A DNA stretch of 62,900 nucleotides from contig CAYWJT010000006.1 of assembly GCA_964458655.1 (NCBI GenBank), forward strand, positions 1 to 62,900. The letters are read 5' to 3'. Positions 32,451 to 39,293 of the stretch are shown here, one piece after another; the stretch's first letter is position 1; every line of letters starts with the position of its first letter. The position numbers and the translations under genes were made by a program. Under the pieces are notes generated by a model. The model had not been told where the DNA came from, did no database searches, and saw nothing but the letters and a program-made list of their open reading frames with translations. The DNA comes from CAYWJT01 sp964458655 (GTDB taxonomy: Bacteria; Acidobacteriota; Aminicenantia; Aminicenantales; Saccharicenantaceae).

Positions 32451-32553
32451 GAGCCCCACCTTTCTTTCTTAAGTTTTGGCACTCCTCTGAAAACGCCGCG
32501 GATCGAGCGGCGGCTGCCGGACGCGGACGATACCTTCCGGCGCGCGGCCGGAC

Positions 32554-33642
32554 CTATTCCCCTCCCAGAGCCTCAGGCCCCGGCTCGGTCCGCGCCGGCC
32601 CCGCGGCCTCCATGGCCCGGGCTTCGGTGGTCACGAGCCTGTAACGGTCCGACAGGATCGTCCGCCGCCTGCCCCTCCTCCGCCTCCCGGCTGTCTCCTC
32701 GACGCCCGTGGCATCCCCGAAAAGCCCGACCTCGCGCTCCTCGGGGTCGCGTTTGAAGTATTCTTCGAAGCGGAAATCGCCGATCAGGCCCTGCCTGCGC
32801 AGCGACCTCAAGATGGTCCTGGTGCTGACCCCGAAATAACGCTTGAGGAAGAGTATGTCGTCGAAACTCAGGCCGCGGGGGCTGGAGTTCTTCTCGAGCA
32901 GGCTCCGGAGCTTCGAGGGCGGGACCAGGAAATGGGCGGCGAACTGCTGGGCGGACTGCTCCCGGGGCGGATAGAGCGATACGTATTCTTCCAGGACGAC
33001 GTCGGAATTGTCCACGATCATCAGCGCGTCGCGGTCCCTGAGGTAATGGCCGTAGAGGTGGGCCGCGGCCAGCACCTCGATGCCCGGCGGCTCGGCCGAG
33101 TTGACCAGGCCGAAGGCCGCCGCCCTGGTCTCGTCGAAAACGAACACGCCCGCCACCCGGACCGCCTCCGGCAGGGGCCGCCGCATGAGGCGCAGGCCGT
33201 TGACCTCGACGAGTTGAAAGACGTCACGTATGGGTTCGTCCCCGAGCCCGAGCCGCTTTCTCTCCTCTTCGGCCATCCGCTCGGCCGATATATGCGAGTA
33301 CTTCGGGGCCAGCCCCAGGCGCCGGCCGGTGGCCTCTTCAGCGGCCAAATAAGCGTCGGCCCAGCTTTTGAAACGAACGAGTTCCCGGCGCAGTCCGGAA
33401 GGGACCGCGGGGTCCTCGAACAGGGCCTTGAAACCCGGCTCCTTGCCGCTCAGGAAATAGGCCGCGTCCTTGTTGAGCGCGGAAACGATGCGCTGCAGGG
33501 TGGCGAAGCTCGGGATCCGCTTGCCGCTTTCGAGGAGGGAGATGTACTCGGAAGAGAGGCCGACGGCCCTGGCGAAAGCGCCCTGGCTGAGGTTGGCTTC
33601 TTCCCGGGCCTTCTTCAGCCTGGAACCGAGGAACGTTTTCAT
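32554..33642 (-). CDS. XRE-family transcription regulator with ImmA/IrrE-like domain (metalloprotease site degenerate)
   Basis: 362 aa. N-terminal helix-turn-helix (residues about 5-60: LKKAREEANLSQGAFARAVGLSSEYISLLESGKRIPS) is followed by an ImmA/IrrE (DUF955) domain. The HExxH motif reads HLYGH (residues 195-199), so the catalytic Glu is Leu. The downstream EQSAQQFAAHFLVPPSKL is kept, and a winged region follows. Regulators of this kind usually destroy or release a repressor partner; without Glu it may act only as a binding regulator. The ATG at 33642 is followed directly by the HTH. The C terminus carries an arginine-rich stretch (RRRRGRRR). No target gene is obvious; the divergent neighbour is a PAS-GGDEF protein. 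Confidence 0.8.
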   Translation of the reverse strand: MKTFLGSRLKKAREEANLSQGAFARAVGLSSEYISLLESGKRIPSFATLQRIVSALNKDAAYFLSGKEPGFKALFEDPAVPSGLRRELVRFKSWADAYLAAEEATGRRLGLAPKYSHISAERMAEEERKRLGLGDEPIRDVFQLVEVNGLRLMRRPLPEAVRVAGVFVFDETRAAAFGLVNSAEPPGIEVLAAAHLYGHYLRDRDALMIVDNSDVVLEEYVSLYPPREQSAQQFAAHFLVPPSKLRSLLEKNSSPRGLSFDDILFLKRYFGVSTRTILRSLRRQGLIGDFRFEEYFKRDPEEREVGLFGDATGVEETAGRRRRGRRRTILSDRYRLVTTEARAMEAAGPARTEPGPEALGGE

Positions 33643-33733
33643 TGGCCGGCCTTTACGGGAATGCGGGCCAAAGATAACACGGAGTAAGCGGGGTGTCAAT
33701 TCCCCTTTTCCCGTCCCCGGGAGCCGAAAACGT

Positions 33734-33761
33734 TTGACTTTCGGCGGCCGATAGGTAAATT
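33734..33761 (+). promoter_or_regulatory. Candidate sigma-70 promoter of the PAS-GGDEF gene
   Basis: TTGACT at 33734-33739, 16 bp, TAAATT at 33756-33761, about 50 bp before the ATG at 33815. Confidence 0.45.
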
Positions 33762-33814
33762 ATTAGCTGCGTAGCGCGACTGACAGGATATAAGGAAAAC
33801 AGGGGCGACACACC

Positions 33815-34768
33815 ATGGCCGAAGAGAACATACTCGAAGCCTTCGAGGGCGTGACCAAGACCTTCTGCAACTTCGTCTTCAACCAGGTTCAGGACGGCAT
33901 GTTCTGCCTCAACCGTGACAGGAAGATAATCTTCTGGAACAAGGCCGCCGGCTTCATGACCGGTTTCCCGGCCGAGGAGGTCACGGGCCGGACCTGTTTC
34001 TCCGAGCCGGCCATCTACGTCAGCAAGGACGGCGGCCAGATGTGCGGAGAACACTGCCCGGCGCTGCTGACGCTCAAGGACGGCATCATCAGGTCCTACG
34101 AGGCCTACATCCTGCACAAGGAAGGGTTCCGTTTCCCGGTTTCCATGCGCATCGTGCCCGTCTTCAGGGAGGACGGCGAGATCATCGGCGTCGTGGAGAC
34201 CTTCTCCAGCGCCGCCGCCAAGGTCACCCTGCCGCTCAAGCTCGCGGAGCTCGAGAAGATGGGCTTCATCGACACGGAGACGGGCATCGCCGACCGCCGC
34301 TATCTCGACATGACCCTGCAGACCCGGATCCAGGAACTCGAGACCTACGGCCTGAATTTCGGCATCATCCACATCGACCTGGACAACTTCGCCAAGGTCC
34401 AGGAGAAATACGGCCGCTTCAACGCCGCCAAGATCCTGCGCACGACGGCGCTCACCATCCACAAGAACATCCGCTACTTCGACATAGTCGGCCGCCTCGG
34501 CGCCGACGAGTTCCTGGTCATCCTCCTCAACGTCGACGAGACCCGGCTCGACATCGTGGCCAACAAGCTGCGCCTGCTCATCGCCGAGTCCTTCATCGTC
34601 ACCGAGACCGGCATCCTCAGCTCCACGGCCTCCATGGGGGCCTGCGTCGCCGGCCGCTTCGACACGGCCGATGCCCTGGTCAAGCGCGCCGAGCAGCTCA
34701 CCAAGCACAGCAAGTGGCTCGGCAAGAACCGGGTCAGCCTGAGCTTCACCGGCAAGGCCGCCGATTGA
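33815..34768 (+). CDS. PAS-GGDEF protein, putative diguanylate cyclase
   Basis: 317 aa, soluble. A PAS domain at residues about 18-130 (MFCLNRDRKIIFWNKAAGFMTGF) precedes a GGDEF domain at about 150-310. The signature reads GRLGADEF (second Gly replaced by Ala). An upstream RYFD five residues before it fits the RxxD inhibitory site for c-di-GMP. Substrate residues around IDLDNFAKVQEKYG are kept, so weak or normal cyclase activity is possible. PAS would sense a small molecule or redox state. A hairpin follows the stop. Confidence 0.8.
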   Translation: MAEENILEAFEGVTKTFCNFVFNQVQDGMFCLNRDRKIIFWNKAAGFMTGFPAEEVTGRTCFSEPAIYVSKDGGQMCGEHCPALLTLKDGIIRSYEAYILHKEGFRFPVSMRIVPVFREDGEIIGVVETFSSAAAKVTLPLKLAELEKMGFIDTETGIADRRYLDMTLQTRIQELETYGLNFGIIHIDLDNFAKVQEKYGRFNAAKILRTTALTIHKNIRYFDIVGRLGADEFLVILLNVDETRLDIVANKLRLLIAESFIVTETGILSSTASMGACVAGRFDTADALVKRAEQLTKHSKWLGKNRVSLSFTGKAAD

Positions 34769-34778
34769 GGCGCAGACC

Positions 34779-34803
34779 TTTCCCCGGACGGTATCCGGGG
34801 AAA
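34779..34803. terminator. Hairpin between convergent genes
   Basis: A perfect 10-bp stem (TTTCCCCGGA with TCCGGGGAAA, loop CGGTA), directly between the PAS-GGDEF stop and the SH3-like gene end. It could stop transcription from both sides, though neither side has a long T-run. Confidence 0.5.
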
Positions 34804-34821
34804 AGCCTTGGATGGAGGGGG

Positions 34822-35676
34822 TTAGGAGGTAGGTGACTTGGCCTTGACGTCCTGGACTTCGGCGGCCAGGGCGACACGGTTGCCGGCGCCTTCGAGCTTC
34901 AGCCGGACGGACTTGTCGCTGAAGACCCATTCCGAGGAATAGGCGACCAGCCCTTTGCTCAGGGAGTCGCCCACGTTGTTGTAGCCGTTGTTGTAAGCCG
35001 GGTCGTTGTTGACCACCCGGTCCGAGCGCGGCCGGCCGACCTTCTCGGTCAGGTAGGCCCGGAGCTTCTCGTAGTCCTCTATATAGCGCGACTTGTCGGT
35101 GTAATTCTCGAGCAATCGGTAGCGGGTCGAAAGCAGGCCTTCCGCGCCCAGGATGTACTCGACCTGCCAGGTCTTGTTCATGATCTCCCGCTTGTAGCGC
35201 AGGACCTCCAGGCCTCCGGCGCTCTCGGTCGAAAGCGGCTTGCCCTCGCGCTTGATGATGGTTTCCCTGCTCGCGCCCCATTCGATGTTCAGGAGCTCGC
35301 CCGATTCCGGCCTGATCTCGCGGGGATTAAGGATCTCGTCGTCGGAACTGATGTTTATCACCCTGAGCAGGGGGAAGAGCGGCCGGACGAGGGATTCGTG
35401 GACGTAGCCCGCGCGCGTCCTGCCCGTCCTTTGCGAAACGAAATAGACGTAATACCAGTAGAGGCGCGTTTTTTGGGTGCAGGCCAAAGACAGGATCGAG
35501 CCGGGGCCCAGGGTTTCCACGACCGGGCTGCGCTCGCTCGCTTCCAGGAATATGTTCGCCCTCTCGGCGACGACTTCCAGCTTCTTGCCGTCGGCCAGGC
35601 CGCGTCCGGCGAGCAGGAGCAGGCTGACCAGGACGGCCGGGAGTGCCGATGCCCTTGAAGCCTTGCCTCTTGCCAT
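34822..35676 (-). CDS. Secreted SH3-like-domain protein, function unknown
   Basis: 284 aa with signal peptide (residues 1-27: LPAVLVSLLLLAGRGLADG). A bacterial-SH3-like region spans about residues 30-95 (VVAERANIFLEASERSPVVETLGPGSILSLA...GYVHESLV). The remaining about 180 residues are charged and unassigned. The ATG at 35676 follows AGGGACAGG. It has a good promoter with the TCACC-N6-GGTGA operator at its -35, shared with the receiver-TonB gene, which suggests a common envelope-related control. Confidence 0.65.
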   Translation of the reverse strand: MARGKASRASALPAVLVSLLLLAGRGLADGKKLEVVAERANIFLEASERSPVVETLGPGSILSLACTQKTRLYWYYVYFVSQRTGRTRAGYVHESLVRPLFPLLRVINISSDDEILNPREIRPESGELLNIEWGASRETIIKREGKPLSTESAGGLEVLRYKREIMNKTWQVEYILGAEGLLSTRYRLLENYTDKSRYIEDYEKLRAYLTEKVGRPRSDRVVNNDPAYNNGYNNVGDSLSKGLVAYSSEWVFSDKSVRLKLEGAGNRVALAAEVQDVKAKSPTS

Positions 35677-35715
35677 TTCCTGTCCCTGAGTGCCGAGATC
35701 GATGTTGACAGGGGA

Positions 35716-35744
35716 AATATCGCTCCGGGGTCGGACAGGGTCAA
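35716..35744 (-). promoter_or_regulatory. Sigma-70 promoter of the SH3-like gene
   Basis: On the minus strand TTGACC (35744-35739), 17 bp, GATATT (35721-35716). The -35 directly touches the operator at 35745-35760. Confidence 0.55.
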
Positions 35745-35760
35745 TCACCCGGCGGGGTGA
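35745..35760. promoter_or_regulatory. Putative operator TCACC-N6-GGTGA abutting a -35 box (copy B)
   Basis: Read on the minus strand: TCACC, six bases, GGTGA, then TTGAC of the promoter with no gap, exactly as at 2118-2138. A smaller dyad, GGGGAT-ATTT-ATCCCC, lies just upstream at about 35768-35783. Confidence 0.45.
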
Positions 35761-35953
35761 ATGCAAAGGGGATATTTATCCCCGCGGGGGGTGATGAGGC
35801 GGCCGAACGGTCAAAGCCGGCCCCGCGCGATCGCCTCGACGCCGGTCCGTTCGTGCCGGCCGCTTGACGTCCGACCGCGGCCAGAAAAACGTCTCTATCA
35901 GGGGCGGGCCTATTCCGGCTTCTGAGCCCTGACCCATCGTAGAGGGTGCCCGC

Positions 35954-36742
35954 CTACTTGTAGGAATGCAGGCTGGAGATGAAATAATTGACCCCGAAAT
36001 AGGTGAACATGGCCGCCAGGAAGCCGATGACCGCTATCACGGCCGACCGCCTGCCCTTCCAGCCCATGACCACCCGGGTGTGCAGGTAGAGGGCGTAGAC
36101 GAACCAGGTCACGAGGCTCCAGACCTCCTTGGGGTCCCAGCTCCAGTAGCGGCCCCAGGCCCGGTAGGCCCAGACCATGCCGAAGACGAGCGCGCCGAGC
36201 GTGAACAGCGGGAAGCCGACCGCCACCGCCCTGTAGCCGAGCTCGTCGAGCTTCAGGCGCTTCTCCTCGGAACCCGCGGCGAGATAGAGCAGGCTGGAGA
36301 CGAAGGCCGCGGCGAAGAAGGCCTCGCCGAGAAGGGTCACGGACACGTGCAGCCACAGCCAGTAGCTCTGCAGGGCCGGCACGAGCGGCGCGACCTCCTT
36401 GGGCATGAGCGGCGAGGAGGCCAGGGCCATAAGGCCGATGACGATGAGCATCAGGTAAGGGCCGAGCCTGGGCTGAGCCGTCTTCTTCTGCAGTATGAGC
36501 CAGGCCAGGACGACGGACCAGGCCAGGAAGGACAGCGACTCGTACATGTTGGTGAAGGGAGCGTGGGCGCTGCCCGCTATTCTCAGGATCATGGCGGACA
36601 GGTGGACGAAAAAGCCGACGGTCCCGACGTACAGGCCCAGCCTGGCCGGTTTCTCCTTACGGGTGAACTGGGCCGCGAACAGCAGCCCGTCGGCCAGGAT
36701 GTAAAGGCCGAAGGCGACCGAGAAGACGAACGCTTCGCTCAT
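35954..36742 (-). CDS. ccsA: Cytochrome c biogenesis protein CcsA/ResC (haem handling)
   Basis: 262 aa with about eight membrane segments. The tryptophan-rich haem-handling motif of the family appears as WGRYWSWDPKEVWSL near residue 185, with conserved periplasmic His in HAPFTNMYESL and LHVSVTLLGEAFF. With ResB it forms System II, which attaches haem to apocytochromes c outside the membrane. The ATG at 36742 overlaps the resB stop by one base (TGATG) and has GGAGG upstream. Order resB-ccsA is typical. Confidence 0.9.
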   Translation of the reverse strand: MSEAFVFSVAFGLYILADGLLFAAQFTRKEKPARLGLYVGTVGFFVHLSAMILRIAGSAHAPFTNMYESLSFLAWSVVLAWLILQKKTAQPRLGPYLMLIVIGLMALASSPLMPKEVAPLVPALQSYWLWLHVSVTLLGEAFFAAAFVSSLLYLAAGSEEKRLKLDELGYRAVAVGFPLFTLGALVFGMVWAYRAWGRYWSWDPKEVWSLVTWFVYALYLHTRVVMGWKGRRSAVIAVIGFLAAMFTYFGVNYFISSLHSYK

Positions 36743-38151
36743 CACGACCTCCTCAAGGCCTGCGTGAAGGCCTCGAACTCGGACCGGAATCTCTCCCGGT
36801 TCCCGTGGGACAGCCCGCCGGCCGTGAGCTCGACCCGGCCGCCGCTTTCCCTCATGAAGACCCTTATTTCGGAGGGCCTGCGGTAGAAGGCCAGGGCCAG
36901 TCCGAGCATCAGCACGGCGCAGCCGGCCCAGATGACCGGAGCGCCGGGGTCGCGGGCGGCCTCGACCACCGAGTATTGGGCAGCGCGGAAATCCCTCAAG
37001 TAGAACAGGACCGGCGAATCGCCCGTCCTTTTCATGCCCTGGAAGTCCGGGTAGTTGGCGAACACCCAGCCTTGGAAGACCTGCCCCTCTCCCCTGAAGG
37101 CCTCGATGAGCGCGGCCGGGTTGCGCGGCTCGTCCGAGCGCGACATCACCCGGTTGCCCTCGCCCAGGACGAAATCCGGGACGAAGCTACGCAGCTCGAC
37201 CCGGGTCACGTCCGCGTCACCCGGCTCGAAACGGCCGCCGGGCTTGACCGTGAACCTCCGGGAGAAAGCGGGGTCGTTCTTCTTCCTGACCTCGACCTCG
37301 AGCTCAGCCGCGGACCAGTCCCGGCCGTAGCCCGACTGGTAGAAGTTGAAGCCGCGGTAGCGCAGGGGATGGTTGACCTCGACCGTCCCGGCGGCCGCGG
37401 CCCGGCCGTTGTCGATGACGGTCAGGGAGCTTTTCCAGTCCTTGACGCCGCCGCCAGGATAGTACTCCGTCTCGAAACGGTCCAGCCTGACGCTGAAACC
37501 CGCCCGGGGCACGGCCGCGGTCTCGCCTTCGGCCAGGGCCAGGCTCGAGCGCGTGGCGAGCAGGCCGCTTGAGATGCCGCCGCCGAGGATGACGAGCAGC
37601 CCGAGGTGGACCAGGTCCGGGCCGAACCAGCCCAGGCCGTTCCGTCGCGCCAGCAGGAAGGCCCGTCCCCCTTCTCTCGAGCTCCTGACCCTGTAGCGGG
37701 CGCCGACGAGAAGTCGGACGGCGTAGTCGAAGGTCTCTTCCAACGAGGCCTTCTTTTCGAGGGTCGCGTTCCATCTCATCGCCTTAACGCGGGCCTGGTC
37801 CTCCCGCACGGAGGGGCGGGCCAAACGGCGCCACTTGGGGCTGAACCTGGAGAGCGTGCAGACGACCAGGTTGACCGCGAACAGGCCGAGCAGGCCGATG
37901 AACCAGACCGAGCTGTAAGCGTGGTCGAGCTGCAAAAAGAGGACCGCCCGGCCGAGCGAGCCGAAGCGGGCCTGATAATCCTCAGCCGTCCCTCCCTGAG
38001 GCACGAAGGTCCCCAAGGCCGAGGCCAGGGCCAGCAGGACGAGCAGGACGACTGCCAGTTTCAGGGAGGCGAAAAACTTCCAGGCGGACGAGAGCGCTCC
38101 CGCGCTTTGCGGCCGCCGTGATGCCTTTTGTCCTTGAGGTTCGCTACCCAT
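36742..38151 (-). CDS. resB: Cytochrome c biogenesis protein ResB/Ccs1
   Basis: 469 aa. N-terminal TM segments (FFASLKLAVVLLVLLALASALGTFVPQ, then SSVWFIGLLGLFAVNLVVCTLSRF), a large periplasmic domain, and a TM segment near the C terminus (PVIWAGCAVLMLGLALAFYRR). Haem-binding His lie in the periplasmic part as in Ccs1. It works with CcsA downstream (one-base overlap). The ribosome-binding site at the ATG is weak. Together they imply c-type cytochromes and respiration. Confidence 0.85.
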   Translation of the reverse strand: MGSEPQGQKASRRPQSAGALSSAWKFFASLKLAVVLLVLLALASALGTFVPQGGTAEDYQARFGSLGRAVLFLQLDHAYSSVWFIGLLGLFAVNLVVCTLSRFSPKWRRLARPSVREDQARVKAMRWNATLEKKASLEETFDYAVRLLVGARYRVRSSREGGRAFLLARRNGLGWFGPDLVHLGLLVILGGGISSGLLATRSSLALAEGETAAVPRAGFSVRLDRFETEYYPGGGVKDWKSSLTVIDNGRAAAAGTVEVNHPLRYRGFNFYQSGYGRDWSAAELEVEVRKKNDPAFSRRFTVKPGGRFEPGDADVTRVELRSFVPDFVLGEGNRVMSRSDEPRNPAALIEAFRGEGQVFQGWVFANYPDFQGMKRTGDSPVLFYLRDFRAAQYSVVEAARDPGAPVIWAGCAVLMLGLALAFYRRPSEIRVFMRESGGRVELTAGGLSHGNRERFRSEFEAFTQALRRS

Positions 38152-38363
38152 TCTATCTATCTGCTTTCGCCCTCAGTCCATGGTTCCCGTCCCTGTCCGT
38201 TCAGCCGGTCCGGGGACGAAGCCGACTTTCCAACATGCCTCCCGCTCGTGAGGGCTATTATAAACAGCGGCCGGGGGAAAGCCAAATCGGAGCGTCTCGA
38301 GGCGTCCGTCGGCAGCGGCCGGCAGCCGCTGCGCGCCTGACCCGAGCCGCGTCGAATCCCCGC

Positions 38364-38392
38364 TTGGCGTGGCGACAGTTTCCCTGTAGAAT
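38364..38392 (+). promoter_or_regulatory. Sigma-70 promoter of the SOR-like gene
   Basis: TTGGCG at 38364-38369, 17 bp, TAGAAT at 38387-38392. About 65 bp before the ATG. Confidence 0.5.
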
Positions 38393-38455
38393 TATTCCCG
38401 GGCCGGCACCCCGGGTCAGCAAGGGAACACGAACTTTCAAGAAAGGAGCACCGCG

Positions 38456-38854
38456 ATGAAGGGAACTCGAACCAAAGCAGCGGCGGCGCTGGCGGTTTTT
38501 CTTCTGGCGGTGGTCCCGGCTCTGGCCAACAAGAGCTCGGTGACGATCGAGGCCCCGGCCGCGGCCGTTTCCGGTTCGGAAGTGACGGTCAGGGTCAACG
38601 TCGCCCACAGGGGCAACAGCGCTTTTCATCACACCAACCTGGTCCTGGTGACGGTCAACGGCCAGGAGGCCGGACGCTGGGAATTCAAGGGCTCGGAAAG
38701 GCCTGAAGCCGAGGAATTCTCTCGCGAAGTCAAGGTCCGGGTCGACGCCGACCTCAACATAGAAGCCCGGGCTTTCTGCAACATCCACGGCAGCGCCGGA
38801 CCGGCCGCGGCGGTCGTCAAGGTCCAGGCCCTGCCCGAAGGAGGCTTGAGATGA
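38456..38854 (+). CDS. Exported superoxide-reductase-like (neelaredoxin/desulfoferrodoxin-type) protein
   Basis: 132 aa with a signal peptide (residues 1-25, ...AVVPALANK). The core has VAHRGNSAFHHTNLV near 50-64 and ARAFCNIHG near 102-110; CNxHG and the His residues match the His4Cys iron centre of superoxide reductases (NHPM/EHYI...CNxHG). The usual catalytic Glu/Lys loop is not clear. It would act in the periplasm against superoxide or as an electron carrier. The ATG follows AAAGGAGC. A small membrane protein overlaps it by ATGA, suggesting an anchored redox pair. The family call is likely, the activity not proven. Confidence 0.7.
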   Translation: MKGTRTKAAAALAVFLLAVVPALANKSSVTIEAPAAAVSGSEVTVRVNVAHRGNSAFHHTNLVLVTVNGQEAGRWEFKGSERPEAEEFSREVKVRVDADLNIEARAFCNIHGSAGPAAAVVKVQALPEGGLR

Positions 38855-39036
38855 CCATATTCGGGGTATCCCTGATACTGATGCTGGGCATCCTGAACCT
38901 GGCGCTGATACTTTTTCAGGTCTCGACCGGAAAGAAATGGCTCAAGGTCCCCTTCTCCGCCCACCGTAGGACGGGTTTCATTCTGCTGCTCAGCGCCCTG
39001 GCCCACGCCGTCCTGGCCTTCCTGGCCGGCCGCTGA
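38851..39036 (+). CDS. Small membrane protein linked to the SOR-like protein
   Basis: 61 aa with two hydrophobic segments (residues 3-24 and 40-58) and a basic loop between (TGKKWLKVPFSAHRRTG). The ATG overlaps the stop of the SOR-like gene (ATGA), so the two are cotranslated. HRRTG and the second helix with His (ALAHAVL) could ligate haem or metal, but this is speculative. No family recognised. Confidence 0.55.
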   Translation: MTIFGVSLILMLGILNLALILFQVSTGKKWLKVPFSAHRRTGFILLLSALAHAVLAFLAGR

Positions 39037-39048
39037 GAAGAAAAGAAG

Positions 39049-39121
39049 AGCCAGCGAGAGGGATCGAACCTCCGACCTGCTGATTACGAATCAGCTGCTC
39101 TACCTGCTGAGCTACGCTGGC
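39049..39121 (-). tRNA. tRNA-Thr(CGT)
   Basis: A 73-base cloverleaf on the minus strand: acceptor GCCAGCG with CGCTGGC, D arm GCTC/GAGC, anticodon stem GCTGA/TCAGC with loop TTCGTAA, and T arm with TTCGATC loop. Anticodon CGT reads ACG (Thr). The 3' CCA is not encoded. A promoter lies 24 bp upstream. Confidence 0.92.
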
Positions 39122-39144
39122 TTCAAGTCCGCGAAGGCACACCA

Positions 39145-39173
39145 AAATTAGACGAATCGCGCCTGGCTGTCAA
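39145..39173 (-). promoter_or_regulatory. Sigma-70 promoter of tRNA-Thr
   Basis: On the minus strand TTGACA (39173-39168), 17 bp, TAATTT (39150-39145). Confidence 0.65.
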
Positions 39174-39207
39174 GGCGCGGAAGACGGCGGCGACGGCCAG
39201 AAAAGAT

Positions 39208-39235
39208 TTGCAAAATCAGGCGATTCGCATAAAAT
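39208..39235 (+). promoter_or_regulatory. Sigma-70 promoter of smc
   Basis: TTGCAA at 39208-39213, 16 bp, TAAAAT at 39230-39235, about 60 bp before the ATG. Confidence 0.45.
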
Positions 39236-39293
39236 AGCAGTCTGTCCCGCCGCGGGCCGACGGCCTTAGCAGCGTGTTCGAGCCGAAAAAACC

